A program made the position numbers and the translations under genes. A DNA stretch of 64,000 nucleotides, taken from the NCBI GenBank assembly GCA_026315105.1, contig CM048750.1, positions 267,707,151 to 267,771,150 on the forward strand, in the 5' to 3' direction. Each line of letters starts with the position of its first letter. The first letter of the stretch is position 1. Source of the stretch: Locusta migratoria (Eukaryota; Arthropoda; Insecta; Orthoptera; Acrididae). Positions 44,501 through 55,300 of the stretch are shown here, in pieces. The notes beneath the pieces were generated by a model, which had not been told where the DNA came from, made no database searches, and was given only the letters and a program-made list of their open reading frames with translations.

Positions 44501-45054
44501 TCTATATCTATACATAAAAACACGAGGCCGCCAGGATAGAAAGGAAAATTTTACCGAATCAGATACATCCGTTGTTGTCACATCTCATTATGACTAGCAC
44601 TTTCACGCGAAACTCTTTTGTATAGAGTCCCATGATTCACACAGTCTTACAATTCATTCCAAATTCCTATTCAAGAAGATATTTGTGAAAACTGTTACAA
44701 ATCAATATTCGCACTTATGCAGTATCGTTTTCAGAAATGTAATTTGCCAGCCGCTTTCGGCGCTGCTGTTGCAATGTGTAACTTTATGAACACAACAAAA
44801 CATTGAATTTACATTGTTCCGAAGCACGGACTTAAATTAATTTCAATCTTAGTATGAAAAACTTTATGAACATTCATCGTTTTCGACAACGACTTCTACT
44901 TCAATTTGACATCTTGGCTAGGAGAAATGAGTTTATTGGCAGAGAGATCCAACAAGGATTGTGTTTTTGCTGACCTACGTCCGGAACCCAAAGAACCATG
45001 ATTTACACAGGACCTTCTTTAACAACCGTTGCGAAGCACGGGCATATAAGCTAG
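44501..45054 (+). mobile_element. Short non-autonomous Helitron
   Basis: It starts TCTATATCTATACATAAAAA after an A (44500). It ends with a small hairpin (CCGT...GCGAAGC...ACGG, 45025-45042) and then AAGCTAG before a T (45055). This matches the Helitron rules: 5' TC, 3' hairpin followed by CTRR, insertion between A and T. No coding sequence is seen. Confidence 0.65.
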
Positions 45055-45810
45055 TTGTCTAATATTTGTGCTACATATCAGTTAAACATCCAAGAACAAG
45101 TGCTATAATTAAAATTACATCTATTGTCAATATATTTCCAGTTACAATCACATTTGTCCGAAATGATCGAAATTGGGCATAATTCGGGATGGGGATACCA
45201 CCCGTCAGCTTTGACCAATGACGTCATTATTCAAAGGCGTTATATGCGTGGCTATCACACGTATACCAAAGAAGTTGATATATGCTCTTAGGAACAAAGA
45301 CATCATGGAGGTAAATGAAAGACATAAATTAATGTATGTATGTGGTTCGGAACATTTGAGTATTGATGAAACCAAAGATATATAATTATCTCTGGAAATA
45401 ACGTAATTTTATAAGCTAACATGACATACGCGAAATATACAACGAATTTATTGTAGATAATCCTATGATGAAATTGCGGAAAATAAATATCACACGGAAA
45501 AAAATTAAATCACTGTATCGAGTATATCGCAATAAAATCGGTGTTTTGGATGTGGAGATAAATAATAAAAAAAACACGAAAAACAAAATCACGCACACAT
45601 TTAAACACACTATACATTGCGGATGATGAAGAAAATGACAGTAACGGGACTAGCGCGGGAATATGGGGGTTTTGGGCGGGGACATTGTAATAGGTAAACT
45701 GACGATATAAATAAACTAATACCAAGAGAATATACATTATAAAAAAGGGTTAAGATAAAAATAACGCTGTAATAGCGTAAACATCGGTTAAAAGGGTATC
45801 GGATAGTCAA

Positions 45811-46150
45811 AAAGGTCTATATACCTGAATTACAGACAGGGGTACCACTACCGAAAATTAAAAAAAATAAAAATCATATCGAAAACTCGAATTGACCTAT
45901 ATAGCTCACTTACAGGCAGGGATACCACTGCGAAAAAGTAAAGGAAACTGCCATATAAAATGGTATCGTGAACTCGAATTGACCTATATAGCTCAATTGG
46001 AGAAGAGGATACCAGTAGTAGGTTATTTAGTTATTTAAATTGTTTCATAGAAATGGATGTTTTTTTTTTAAATCAAATAATAATTGACGGGATAGATAGT
46101 ATGTGATTAGTATCGTACACTCGAATTGACCTATATAGCTCATGGCAAAA
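45811..46150. repeat. Iterated AATTGACCTATATAGCTCA motif
   Basis: ACTCGAATTGACCTATATAG recurs at about 45889, 45972 and 46118, and a weaker copy lies near 45815. Each is followed by a variant of GGCAGGGATACCACT. The same phrase (TCGAATTGACC, GGTATCCCC) occurs at the right end of the host element near 47280. It looks like repeated copying of the element's own subterminal sequence. Confidence 0.65.
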
Positions 46151-46360
46151 AATACACTAAGTGCACTCTTAAAGGTTAGTATCACAATTAATAAGAGCAT
46201 TCTACTCTGCATACCACCTCATTGTCTCTTTTTACGACATTATCTCTTTCTGTGTGAAGGCTGGCTGTCAACTAAAGCCGAAAAATATGGAACATCGATG
46301 TGACACTGTATCTGGTTTTGGACTTCTCGATAAACTAAACTGGCCTGCTGTACACTCTTC

Positions 46361-46694
46361 GGTAAAATTTTCCGACACTTCTCGCCAGGCTCCAGTGCTT
46401 ATGTTGGCAACAGATGAACAATGAAGTGTAGAATTGCGTTAATATTTTTCACGAGCAACATAGTAAATGTTATTGCTGCTCGTTTCACTCGCAGCAAATT
46501 CAATTCTGCAGCTGCTCTATGGTCGACAGTTTCTTGTGTGTACCCTTGTCCGTTCAGAAAATAGTAATGTTCGTTTTAATTGCAGTTGTCACGAAGAAAC
46601 ATTTATTGATCATCTGAGTTGCCGTCAATACCATTGCCGCCAACATAACCACTGCAGCCCGGCGAGAAGCGTTGTACAATTTAACCCTCGTGTA
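46361..46694. mobile_element. MITE family M2, copy 2
   Basis: Left CGACACTTCTCGCCAGGCTC, right GCCCGGCGAGAAGCGTTGTA, reversed relative to copy 1 at 33336-33646. Both share CATTTACTATGTTGCTCGTG-like interior sequence and the core at 46511-46580. Confidence 0.75.
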
Positions 46695-47449
46695 ACACTG
46701 CCCTCGGAAAACTATAAATTTGATAGAATTTCAACCGCTTCAAAAAACGCGTGCGTTTAAATACGGTATGAATCTTTATGTATCAGTTCATTAAAAAAAA
46801 AAAAAAATCACAGGATTGCCGAGATTCATGCTCGGGCAGTCGTATTTGCATGTTACCGCGGCGGGAAAATGTAGTATTGAATGACTACTATTAGCTGATT
46901 AATGCTATTACATTGTGCTGTGGTTGTCGGACTACATCACGTGGCCTGTGCTCAGTTAGCGTAACAAAGGAACATAGCGTAGCGTAACCTTTTATTTGAG
47001 GTACTGTACCGTATTTGACGGATTTCGTATTTAATCTTACTTAGTACGAAAATTTAGAGGGAAAATGAAACATCGCATTAAATATATTTCCAAAACACGC
47101 ATTTTAAGACAAAGTATGCTGAGGAAAAGTACTTAGAAGTGACATTTTCATACAGTAAAATTTATCCGAAGAAATGAAATTAATAACAAAGATGTTATTT
47201 ACTTATATTCGAAACATCAGCGACACAATGACGGCATACAGCACAACACGACTACGTCACGGGTCAAAGCCGACGAGTGGTATCCCCTGCTCGAATTGAC
47301 CCCGAAATTGTACCACCTTACCCTATATTAATAGTCGCTAGAGACAGTAAACCGATAATTTAGAACGTTTTTAATTTCATGGTGTAAAACGTTTCTTGGT
47401 CGTACAAATCGTTCAAGTAATAAACCGTTGACTCGAGTGTCAAGTCAAC

Positions 47450-48166
47450 GGTAATTGTGAAGGACGCTTGCACGGACGCCCGTTTCGATAAATCTCGAAC
47501 GCGCGACCGCACGTCGATATGTGGTGCATTACGATACGTTCCAAGATGGCGAGAGGGTTAAATTGTACTGTATGTAAATGTCACTTCACCGTACCTTGTC
47601 TTAAAATGCGTCTATTGGCAATCCTGTGACTGCAGTAAAAGAACTGTATGCATCCCGTGAGATTTTTTTAAAATAAATAAACTGTAACCTGAGTTCCTTT
47701 GCGCGTGCGTAACATTTTTGATACCGGTTGAACTTATATTAACTTGAGCAATCCGGTGACTGCAATAAAAGATACATCTGTCTGCATCCCGTGAGATTTT
47801 TTTTAATAAATTGAAAGATGAAGATTGATATTGTACTTCGCGTGCGTAACTTTTTGGTAGCGGTTGAACTTACATTAATCTGGGCAATCCTGTGACTGCA
47901 GTAAAAGATACATCTGTCTGCATCCCGTGAGATTTTTTTATTTTAATTATTTTAATATTTTTTTAATCAACTGAAACATGCAGATTCACATTGTACGTTG
48001 AAAGTCATATAACTAAAACTCACATTTGCTACCTTGGCAACACAATTTGAACTGTAAATAATTCGCGCAATCTTGGTACACATCGAAATGCACCACATAT
48101 CGAAGTGAGATCGCGCGTTCGAGATTTGTCGAAACGGGCGCCCGTGCAAGCGTCCTTCACAATTAC
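47450..48166. mobile_element. Foldback element with 9-bp duplication
   Basis: Arms of about 90 bp: left GGTAATTGTGAAGGACGCTT (47450) and right AAGCGTCCTTCACAATTAC (ending 48166), continuing inward with GCCCGTTTCGA, CTCGAACGCGCGA and GATATGTGGTGCATT. CAAGTCAAC lies at 47441-47449 and 48167-48175. A nine-base duplication with long inverted arms is typical of Mutator-like and FB-type elements. The interior is a tandem repeat with no transposase. Confidence 0.88.
47617..47990. repeat. Tandem repeat inside the foldback, about 3 units
   Basis: GCAATCC(T/G)GTGACTGCA starts near 47618, 47758 and 47883. Each unit continues AGTAAAAGA...GCATCCCGTGAGATTTTTTT and, in part, GCGTGCGTAAC and GGTTGAACTTA. 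Unit lengths are uneven (about 140 and 125). Confidence 0.8.
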
Positions 48167-48175
48167 CAAGTCAAC

Positions 48176-48741
48176 ATCGGCTCCACTTTTAGATGCACTC
48201 TTAATTACCATTTTTTTCTTCGCAATTAATTTAATTTATTAAAACTAAAATAATTGAATGTTACCTTCTTTCTGGTAAATTTCACTGTATTTCGACTAAA
48301 ACTTATCTTCTTGCACTGTTTTCAAGATTACTTTAGTCGTTTCATTCGCACTTAATAAGGCAAGAAACCCCCTAAATACTTCCAATAATTAGCAAATGAA
48401 TGTCCTTTCTGCTGAGTTCGATGCCACTTCAATTTCACAACACAACAAACTGTACAAAATAAACAGTTTGGCAGATAAGACTGCCCTGACAAAGATATAC
48501 AGCTTTAACCAGAGACTATCCAATCCACTCAGTATGCTCAATAGAATGTGTAGTATTACATTTAAAAAAATTCATTCGATAAATAATTTATTCACGGTGC
48601 TTATCGCTGACCACAGCTTTCTCTGGCAGCTAATTACGTTCGTCTTATATATATTTTTTATGTTCATCTGTCTTTTACGAGCTGCCCAGAACGCGGTGTG
48701 TGTGTTTGTGTGTGTTTGTATGTCCTCTATATACTCATAAA
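48176..48741. other. Unassigned AT-rich spacer
   Basis: An open frame at 48396-48740 is AT-driven and has no recognisable domain. Nothing else is supported. Confidence 0.35.
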
Positions 48742-48956
48742 CCAAAAAAATGTTCAAATGTTTCAAATGTTTGTAGAGATTATGGGACTTAACTACGGGG
48801 TCGTCAGTCCCTAAACTTACAAAGTAATTATGAACCGGCTTATACCAAAGACGGCACAAATTTCCATGCACGAGGGTGGATCCGAACCCCCGACCGCAGC
48901 GGCCGTGCAGTCCGTGACTGGCACGCTGCAGACCGCTCGGCCACCGCGGCCGGCAT
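48742..48956 (-). mobile_element. SINE family A
   Basis: Minus strand: head GCCGGCCGCGGTGGCCGAGC near 48953, B box reverse complement GGATCCGAACCCC, family body and tail near 48760, then A-rich. A short duplication, TCATAAA, lies at 48735-48741 and 48957-48963. Confidence 0.85.
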
Positions 48957-48963
48957 TCATAAA

Positions 48964-49212
48964 TCATTCATTCGATTGCAATGAAACTTTGGTGAACAGT
49001 TCACCGTACGCCCACGAAGGTTACTGACTCAAAAACAAAACAGCACGACACATAGCTCAGGAGATATGACGTCACAAATGAGAGGCCACCGCGTGAGAAT
49101 GTTCAGATTTATGCGTCAATTATTGGAAAATAGAAGTAGTTAGCAACAAAGTTTGTTTGTAATTTCGGACGTTTATGAAGCGTTTTGTAACTTGACCCTC
49201 TCCCTTCCCACA

Positions 49213-49251
<39 letters not shown>

Positions 49252-49759
49252 GATGAAACGAAAGTAAGTCATATTCTGCATATAGTATCGATATGTATCA
49301 CTAAATGTGCCATCAAATTTATATCACTGTACGACACATACTTCAGGACATATCTAATATATAAAAATTAATGTTTATTTATTTATTTATTTATTTTGCT
49401 TCTATTTTATGAACGACAATGCCGTACATCCGATCGCGATAAAACTTTGCTAACCCATTGCTTGCATTCGCACGAAGGTTATAGTCTACGCATACTAAAC
49501 CTGAATTCGTAGAATGCATGGCGGAGGGTACTTTACAGTTAGCTAATTCGTTTGTTATGCCTTCACGCTGAAATGGCTGGACGGATATGAATTAAATTTG
49601 GAACAGGTATCTTATACCCTGATTATAACGTGGGCTGCCTTTCGTAAGCCACCAAATGGTGCTTGGTTGGATCTTCTGTTGTTTGGTACCCATTTTTGTT
49701 CTTAATATGTATTATTTATTTATTTTCGATTATTCCCTTTAAAGAGAGCGATTGAACTT
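48964..49759. repeat. Unassigned DNA with (AC)n and (TTTA)n microsatellites
   Basis: An AC run spans 49214-49249 and a TTTA run about 49373-49397. Two related patches (near 48975 and 49430) share GATTGCAATGAAACTTTG / GATCGCGATAAAACTTTG and CGCACGAAGGTTA-type text, so they derive from one repeat family, probably the non-coding part of a TE. No gene is seen. Confidence 0.5.
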
Positions 49760-50843
49760 GAGTAATTATGACTTCTTCTTCTTCCTTCGTTCTTTCCAAA
49801 TTCTCTTCATGCGTTCACTGTGTTCTCTCTTGCGTTCTTCTGACCACTTTTTTCCTGTTCTATACTCCGTGTGTTCTTGTTTATGTTTCTTTATAATGTT
49901 CCTGAACTGTTCTCTATTGTTTATGTTGTCTTGTGTGATTCCCAGTTCTTTAATATCCTCTTGTGTTTCAGTGATCCACTTCGTTTTGTTTTTGCTCTTG
50001 TTTGCTATCTCAAATATTTGCCTTGTGAGCCTGGTTTCATTCCTCCTGATGATATGACCATAAAATTTCATCCTTCTCTTTCTGATGGTGTCCGTTACTG
50101 TTTCCATGTCTTTGTAAATCTCTCTAGTTGGTCCCTTTATCCAAATTCCTTCCCGAAACACTGAACTATATATTTTCCTCAAATTTTTTCTTTCCTGTTT
50201 TTCAATCTCTCTGATCTCCGTATGACCATGAATCACTGTAGTTTCTGCAGCATAGAGTGCCTCTAGTAGGACTACTGTGTTGTAATGCCTTAGTTTTGCA
50301 TTGGCCGAAATAGATTTCTTATTATAATGGTTCCAAATTAGCTTATATGCTCTTTGTAATCTTGAGACCATTTCTTGATTGGCTATTGAGTTCAATCCTG
50401 ATGGTTGGATCATGTCTCCTAGATATCTGAAGTGAGAAACTTATGCCACTTTTCCATACTGAGTTGTGATGGGGAGACTATCTGCAGGCTTGTTGTATTG
50501 AGTCTTTTCATAAGAGATTTGTAGCCCAGTTTTCTGTGAGATTTCATGAATCTTCTCCAGTGCGAGTCTCGCTTCTTCCCTGTTGTTTGTTAGAATAGCA
50601 AGATCGTCCGCGAAAGCCAGACACTTCACCCTGATTCTCTGCTCCTTTTTAATTCCAAGTTGAATTCCCTTAATTTCTTTTTCCCATGTCCTCACAATTT
50701 TCTCCAGTACCAAGTTAAGCAAAAGGGGGGAGGGGAGAGTCCATCTCCTTGGCGGACACCAGTAAAGTGTCCTCTAACGTGTGGAATAATGTTTGCCTGT
50801 CTATTGAATCATAAGCGTTTTTAAAATCTACGAAAGTCACGTG
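49760..50843 (-). pseudogene. Non-LTR RT fragment, 5'-truncated, clade uncertain
   Basis: On the minus strand from 50843 down: VTFVDFKNAYDSIDRQTLFH, a shifted GVRQGDGLSP-like stretch, FNLVLEKIVRTWEKEIKGIQ-like sequence, CLAFADDLAILTNNREEA (catalytic FADD), FRYLGDMIQPSGLNS and then the long open frame 50413-49766 with YGHIIRRNETRLTRQIFE and a Lys/Arg-rich end (WKERRKKKKS). A GAAGAAGAAG-type tail closes it. It begins exactly inside a perfect palindrome (50811-50873). Confidence 0.8.
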
Positions 50844-50873
50844 GTGACTTTCGTAGATTTTAAAAACGCTTAT
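50811..50873. repeat. Perfect palindrome, 30-bp arms, 3-base spacer
   Basis: Arms 50811-50840 and 50844-50873 are exact reverse complements around GTG. The left arm is the 5'-most coding part of the truncated LINE (FVDFKNAY region); the right arm is the same 30 bases inverted. I infer a snap-back copy made when the LINE's cDNA end was joined to the target. Confidence 0.95.
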
Positions 50874-51224
50874 TTATAATTAAAGAACTTCTCAACCGAT
50901 TTGGCTCAAAATTGGTGGGGAGGTACCTTAGAAGCAGGAGACATAGGATACTTTTTGTCCCGTTCCACCGCGTTCCGGTGTTACGTGACATAAAACTGAA
51001 AGTACGCTTCCAGATCGGATCATTTTCTAGATTCACCAAGAATCAGCTTATTCATCCGTTACTCGCCGACTGGTCGGCTTCATTCCCACGATCCAGCAGC
51101 TGTTGCCAACACAGCTATACCACGCCTGTGTCGCGAATTGTAAAATTTTACCGGTATATAGCAATGTTGTTAATCTTGTTTCAATTAGATTCCTAATAAT
51201 AGTTCTTTATTCACTTACAGGTCA
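50874..51224. other. Non-coding DNA upstream of the Helitron helicase remnant
   Basis: It contains CAACCGATTTGGCTCAAAAT followed by GGTGGGGAGGTACC, a phrase I associate with non-coding parts of insect Helitrons and other TEs. A TTCACTTACAG intron-like acceptor lies at 51210-51220. Confidence 0.4.
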
Positions 51225-51960
51225 GGAAACAAACAGACGAATGTTGCTGCCAATTACAAAAACCATACTATCTGGTTGAGCGAACTAGCCGTTTTGGCAG
51301 CGAAAAATAAGGACGTAGACGATTTGAACATAAAATTTCCTAGCCAAATCGCTGGCCAATAGCATACATTTATTAATACTGTCTCAAGGAAATGTATTAT
51401 AGTTGATATTTGCATTCATTTACTTCGATGGTTTCCATTTACGACCCTGTTGAAGTCGTCAATTATCCAACAAAATTCCTGAATTCATTGGACTTGATAG
51501 GAATGCCACAGCACGATTTGCAAATCAAGGTTGATAATCATGTTACGCAATCTAAGCCAACTGAAACTATGCAGTGGAACAAGACTCCCTGTGAAGAATC
51601 TGATGAATAATGTGATTGAAGCAACGATAATCAAAGGAGAGGATGTTCTGATTCCAAGAATACCACTGATTTCAACCGACTTGCCGTTTCAATTTAAGTG
51701 TGTCTAGTTTACCGTTCGCCTTGCATTCGCAATGACGATTAATAAAGCGCATGACCAGTCGTTGGAAATTTGTAGATTAAATCTTGAATCGCCATGTTTT
51801 TCACATGGGCAGTTTTACGTGACGTGTTCGAGTTGGTAAACCATCTGCACTGTTCGTTTTCTCTCCTGACGTAAAGACAAAATATATCGTTCATCAACAA
51901 GCGTTACAATGAACGCAACATAAAGAATTCCGAAACGTATTTGAATTTTAGTTAATTATT
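51225..51960 (+). pseudogene. Helitron helicase C-terminal remnant
   Basis: Shifted frames give WLSELAVLAAKNKDVDDLNI, VEVVNYPTKFLNSLDLIGMP then QHDLQIKV, and NNVIEATIIKGEDVLIPRIP-like and LPFQFK sequence. RLAFAMTINKAHDQSLEI-, CFSHGQFYVTCSRVG- and ALFVFSPD-like stretches follow. This is the order of motifs in the PIF1-type helicase of Helitrons (the AMTINKAQGQ box, here decayed). The Rep endonuclease and helicase N-terminus are absent. It lies about 0.7 kb upstream of two non-autonomous Helitrons. Confidence 0.75.
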
Positions 51961-52337
51961 TTGTTTCATAAGGACTTTCTATCATTAAAGTATGATTACC
52001 CTATAATTATTTAGGGTCTCATGAAGGTATAAACTAGTTATAAAAAGCATTCCGATTCTGCTCGCTGCGAGAAAAACTTGCTAAATTGTACTGTAATATT
52101 GTGCGGCTTTGTTTTCCTTTTTCAAGTAATTTTTAACATGAAACAGGAAAGTTTTTTTATGCTTAAATGTATAAGCACGCCTGTTCGTACAATAAAATCA
52201 TTAAAAGTACGGTCATTAAAGCTACTAACCCCACAGATAGAGCAACTCGAAAGATCTCTCTATTAACACTTTTCCAATTGATTTACCCATCCATTTTGAC
52301 TTATATTACCAATCAGCGTCCCAATAACAATAAATAA
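51961..52337. other. Unassigned AT-rich spacer
   Basis: Nothing recognised between the helicase remnant and the purine-rich tract. Confidence 0.3.
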
Positions 52338-52562
52338 GATCAGAGAGAGGTGGAGGAAGAGATTGAGATTGGGAATGAAATGGATTTAAAAAGGGGGGAT
52401 GATATAGATGCAGAGAGGAGGTGGAGGATATGGATATGGTGTGGGATAAGAGGGAGTGATGTGAAAGTGATGGAAAAAAGATAGGGGGAGGAGGCGATAT
52501 GAAAATAAAGGAGGGTGGAAGGAATAAACATAGGGAGAAGAAGAGGAGAGATTGGGGTATAT
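52338..52562 (+). repeat. Purine-rich strand tract, about 225 bp
   Basis: The plus strand is almost entirely A and G (for example GGTGGAGGAAGAGATTGAGA, GGGATAAGAGGGAGTGATG), with isolated pyrimidines. There is no clear repeat unit. The long open frames on the opposite strand (Ser/Pro/Leu/Phe-rich) follow from the composition. Confidence 0.8.
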
Positions 52563-52653
52563 AACCAATACACATTAGCTACTGCGAAACGTTGCCGGAT
52601 TTGCTAGTAGTAAATGTAATTCTTAATTAAAAAAGTCGTAGATTTCAAGATAA

Positions 52654-53821
52654 TCTCTATATATAAAAGGAAGTGTCCCGATTGACTGACTGACTGATTG
52701 ACTGACTGACTGACTCATCATCGCCCACTCCAAACCCCTGATAGAAACTTGAAATTTGTGGAGGCTGTTGATCTCACTCTGTAGGCGTCGTTTAAGAAGC
52801 GATTTTTCGATATTCCGTCCGTAATGGGGTAAAATAGGGGATAAAATGTTTTTTGAAAATACGTAGCTATTTAGGCAATTTTGAAGCTAGAACTACAAAA
52901 TTTCGGATTTTAATTCAGGGTTCGAATTTAAAATACACGTGTTTCGGCATTTTTTGAAATTCGACAAATAAGGGGGTTTAAAAAGGTGACGCAAAAAATT
53001 GATTTTCAAAAATATGCCGATGTTAACCGAAATTCAATCATCAACGGGGTAAAATTGGAGAGAGGGTGTTTTTCGAAAATATGTTGCTATTTAGGCAATT
53101 TTGAAGTTAGAACTACAAATTTTCGGATTTAGATTCGGGATTCGAATTTAAAAGACACGTGTTTCGGCATTTTTTGAAATTCAACCAATAAGGGGGTAAA
53201 ACAGAGGACGCAAAAAATTGATTTTCAAAAATATGTTGCTGTTAACTCAAATTTCAAGCCATAACTACGAAACTTAGGTTATGGACTCTTGATCAGGATT
53301 AAAAAGACACGTGTTTTGGTAGTTTTTGGAAATTCAACAACTAAGGGGCTAAAAGAGAGAGTCAAAAATTCTTTTCGAAAACACACTGTTGTCAAGACAA
53401 TTTTGAAGCTATAGCTACAAAAATTTGTATTGTTCATTAGAATTTAAAAAATACTTGTTTCGGTATTTTTGGAAATTCAACCATCAAGGGGGTTAAATTG
53501 GAGAAGGGATGTTTTTCAAAAACCATTTGCTAATAAGTCAATTTTGAAGCTACAACCACAAAAATTGGTATATGTTTTCTTGGTCAGAATTAAAAAGACA
53601 CGTGTTTCGGTATTTTCAGAAAATTAATCAATTAGGCGGTGAAATAGGGGATGAAACATTTTTTGAAAATACGTTGCTACTAAGCCAATTTTGGTGCTGT
53701 TAACTCAAATTTCAAGCTGTAACTACGAAACGTAAGATATGGATTCTTCGTCAGGATTAAAAAGAAACAAATGGTGCAGATCAAACAGCCTACGCATGCG
53801 AAGCAGCGGCGGTTCAGCTAG
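52654..53821 (+). mobile_element. Non-autonomous Helitron, copy A
   Basis: It starts TCTCTATATATAAAAGGAAG after an A and ends GCGGCGGTTCAGCTAG before T. A GACTGACT run near 52683-52714 follows the 5' end. The interior is made of several diverged copies of a roughly 170-190-base unit (AGACACGTGTTTCGGCATTT, AATTTTGAAGCTAGAACTAC). No protein is encoded. Copy B follows with no intervening base. Confidence 0.75.
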
Positions 53822-54701
53822 TCTCTATATATAAAAGGAAGTCTCCCGATTGACTGACTGACTCATCATCGCCCAGCCAAAACCACTGAAGATAGAAACT
53901 TGCAATTTGTGGAGGGTGTTGATCTTACTCTGTAGGCGTCATTTAGGAAGCGATTTTTCGATATTCCGTTCGTAAGGGAGTGAAATAGGGGATGAAAAGT
54001 TTTTTGAAAATACGTAGCTATTTAGGCAATTTTGAAGCTAGAACTACAAAATTTCGGATTTTAATTCAGTGTTCGAATTTAAAAGACACGTGTTTCGGCA
54101 TTTTTTGAAATTCGACAAATAAGGGGATAAAATAGATGACGCAAAAATTGATTTTCAAAAATATGTTGCTGTTAACTCAAATTTCAAGCTATAACTACGA
54201 AACTTAAGTTATGGAATCTTGATCAGGATTAAAAAGACACGTATTTTGGTATTTTTGGAAATTCAACAACTAAGGGGCTAAAAGAGGGGATCAAAAATTC
54301 TTTTCGAAAACACATTGTTGTCAAGACAATTTTGAAACTATAGCTACAAAAATTTGTATTTGTATTGTTCGTTAGAATTTAAAAAATACGTGTTTCGGTA
54401 TTTTGGAAATTAATAAGGCAATTTTGAAGCTACAACCACATGAATTGGTATATGTTTTCTTGTTCAGAATTAAAAAGACACGTGTTTCGGTATTTTCAGA
54501 AAATTAATCAATTAGGGGGTGAAATAGGGGATGAAACATTTTTTGAAAATACGTTGCTACTAAGCCAATTTTGGTGCTGTGAACTCAAATTTCAAGCTAT
54601 AACTACGAAACTTAAGATATGGATTCTTCGTCAGGATTAAAAAGAAACAAATGGTGCAGGCCAAACAGCCTACGAATGCGAAGCAGCGGGGGTTCAGCTG
54701 G
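53822..54701 (+). mobile_element. Non-autonomous Helitron, copy B, joined head-to-tail
   Basis: It begins TCTCTATATATAAAAGGAAG immediately after the CTAG of copy A and ends GGGGGTTCAGCTGG before T, still CTRR. It has the same internal units with one or two fewer repeats (880 versus 1168 bases). Copies A and B are clearly homologous along their length. Confidence 0.75.
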
Positions 54702-55059
54702 TCTTAAATAAAATGTGCTGCAAAGTACCTTTTCTTATCTTCTAATTGTTCTTAGGAAAGCTAGAAAAGGCAAATGTGGAGTTACTTTCTACTTATTGGC
54801 CATTTTTAATGCACTACATACCTTTCCTACTTTCGTATTCTAAAAAAGTATGTCAAAATCAATTTAAACGACACTATTCACACTCATCCGATATCGTATT
54901 CAGAAATGTACCTCGCCAGCCGCTTGGAACACTGCTGTCGTGCCGTATAATAAAGATCAGTGACAGAGCCCTAACTGTATATGTTAGACTGTGATATTAT
55001 TTTTATGCAATCAGAAGCATGAAAAATCACAAAAAGAATAGTATTGGTTGCTTCACGTT
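54702..55059. other. Unassigned DNA
   Basis: 54890-54950 (CAGAAATGTACCTCGCCAGC CGCTT) resembles 44729-44775 inside the short Helitron (CAGAAATGTAATTTGCCAGC CGCTT), so part of this may be an old Helitron relative. Nothing else is recognised. Confidence 0.4.
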
Positions 55060-55300
55060 GCATATAATACATCTCGAGAAATTTGAAGCGAAGTTGATGC
55101 TTGAAATACGCAACGCGCTGCTAGCATACGTTCCGGAACTCAAGCGGAAACCTTACACTGGCCGTAATCATGTGCTAGCTACGTTCTTTTATATAATTCA
55201 ACCGTTAAAGTCGCTACTTCTCGATTTATTGGGATGTAATTGATGTATTGCGATGCAATCAACCTGATTTTTTTGTGACTTTTAATTCTATCCATTGCAA
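55060..55300. repeat. Partial relative of the 3509-4188 foldback
   Basis: GAAGCGAAGTTGATGCTTGA, CGCGCTGCTAGCATACGTTC and TTGCGATGCAATCAAC match the central part of the foldback at 3509-4188 (GAAGCGAAGTTGACGCTTGA, GTATGCTAGCTGCGCG, TTGCAATGCAATCAAC). Arms are incomplete. Confidence 0.6.

Larger units (their letters stand above)
43855..47323. mobile_element. TA-flanked DNA element (Tc1/pogo-like ends), non-autonomous
   Basis: Ends GGGTAAGGTGGTACAA (43855) and TTGTACCACCTTACCC (ending 47323) are perfect 16-bp inverted repeats, each next to TA (43853-43854; 47324-47325), the target of Tc1/mariner/pogo transposons. No transposase pattern is visible in the roughly 3.5 kb interior. Inside are a SINE (44017-44210), a Helitron (44501-45054), an iterated motif (45811-46150) and an M2 MITE (46361-46694), all probably later arrivals or internal amplifications. 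Confidence 0.75.

Noticed and set aside
43955..45055. CRISPR-like or promoter arrays from repeated short motifs
   Set aside because: Repeats are SINE tails and TE subterminal motifs, unevenly spaced, in a eukaryotic genome.
48396..48740. 114-codon open frame with a hydrophobic C-terminus
   Set aside because: AT-rich composition yields Ile/Leu/Phe stretches; no domain, splice sites or conservation signal visible.
49214..49249. (AC)n microsatellite as a notable feature
   Set aside because: Ordinary length and context; listed only as part of the intervening DNA.
52306..52575. Ser/Pro/Phe-rich minus-strand frames
   Set aside because: They follow directly from the purine-rich composition of the opposite strand.
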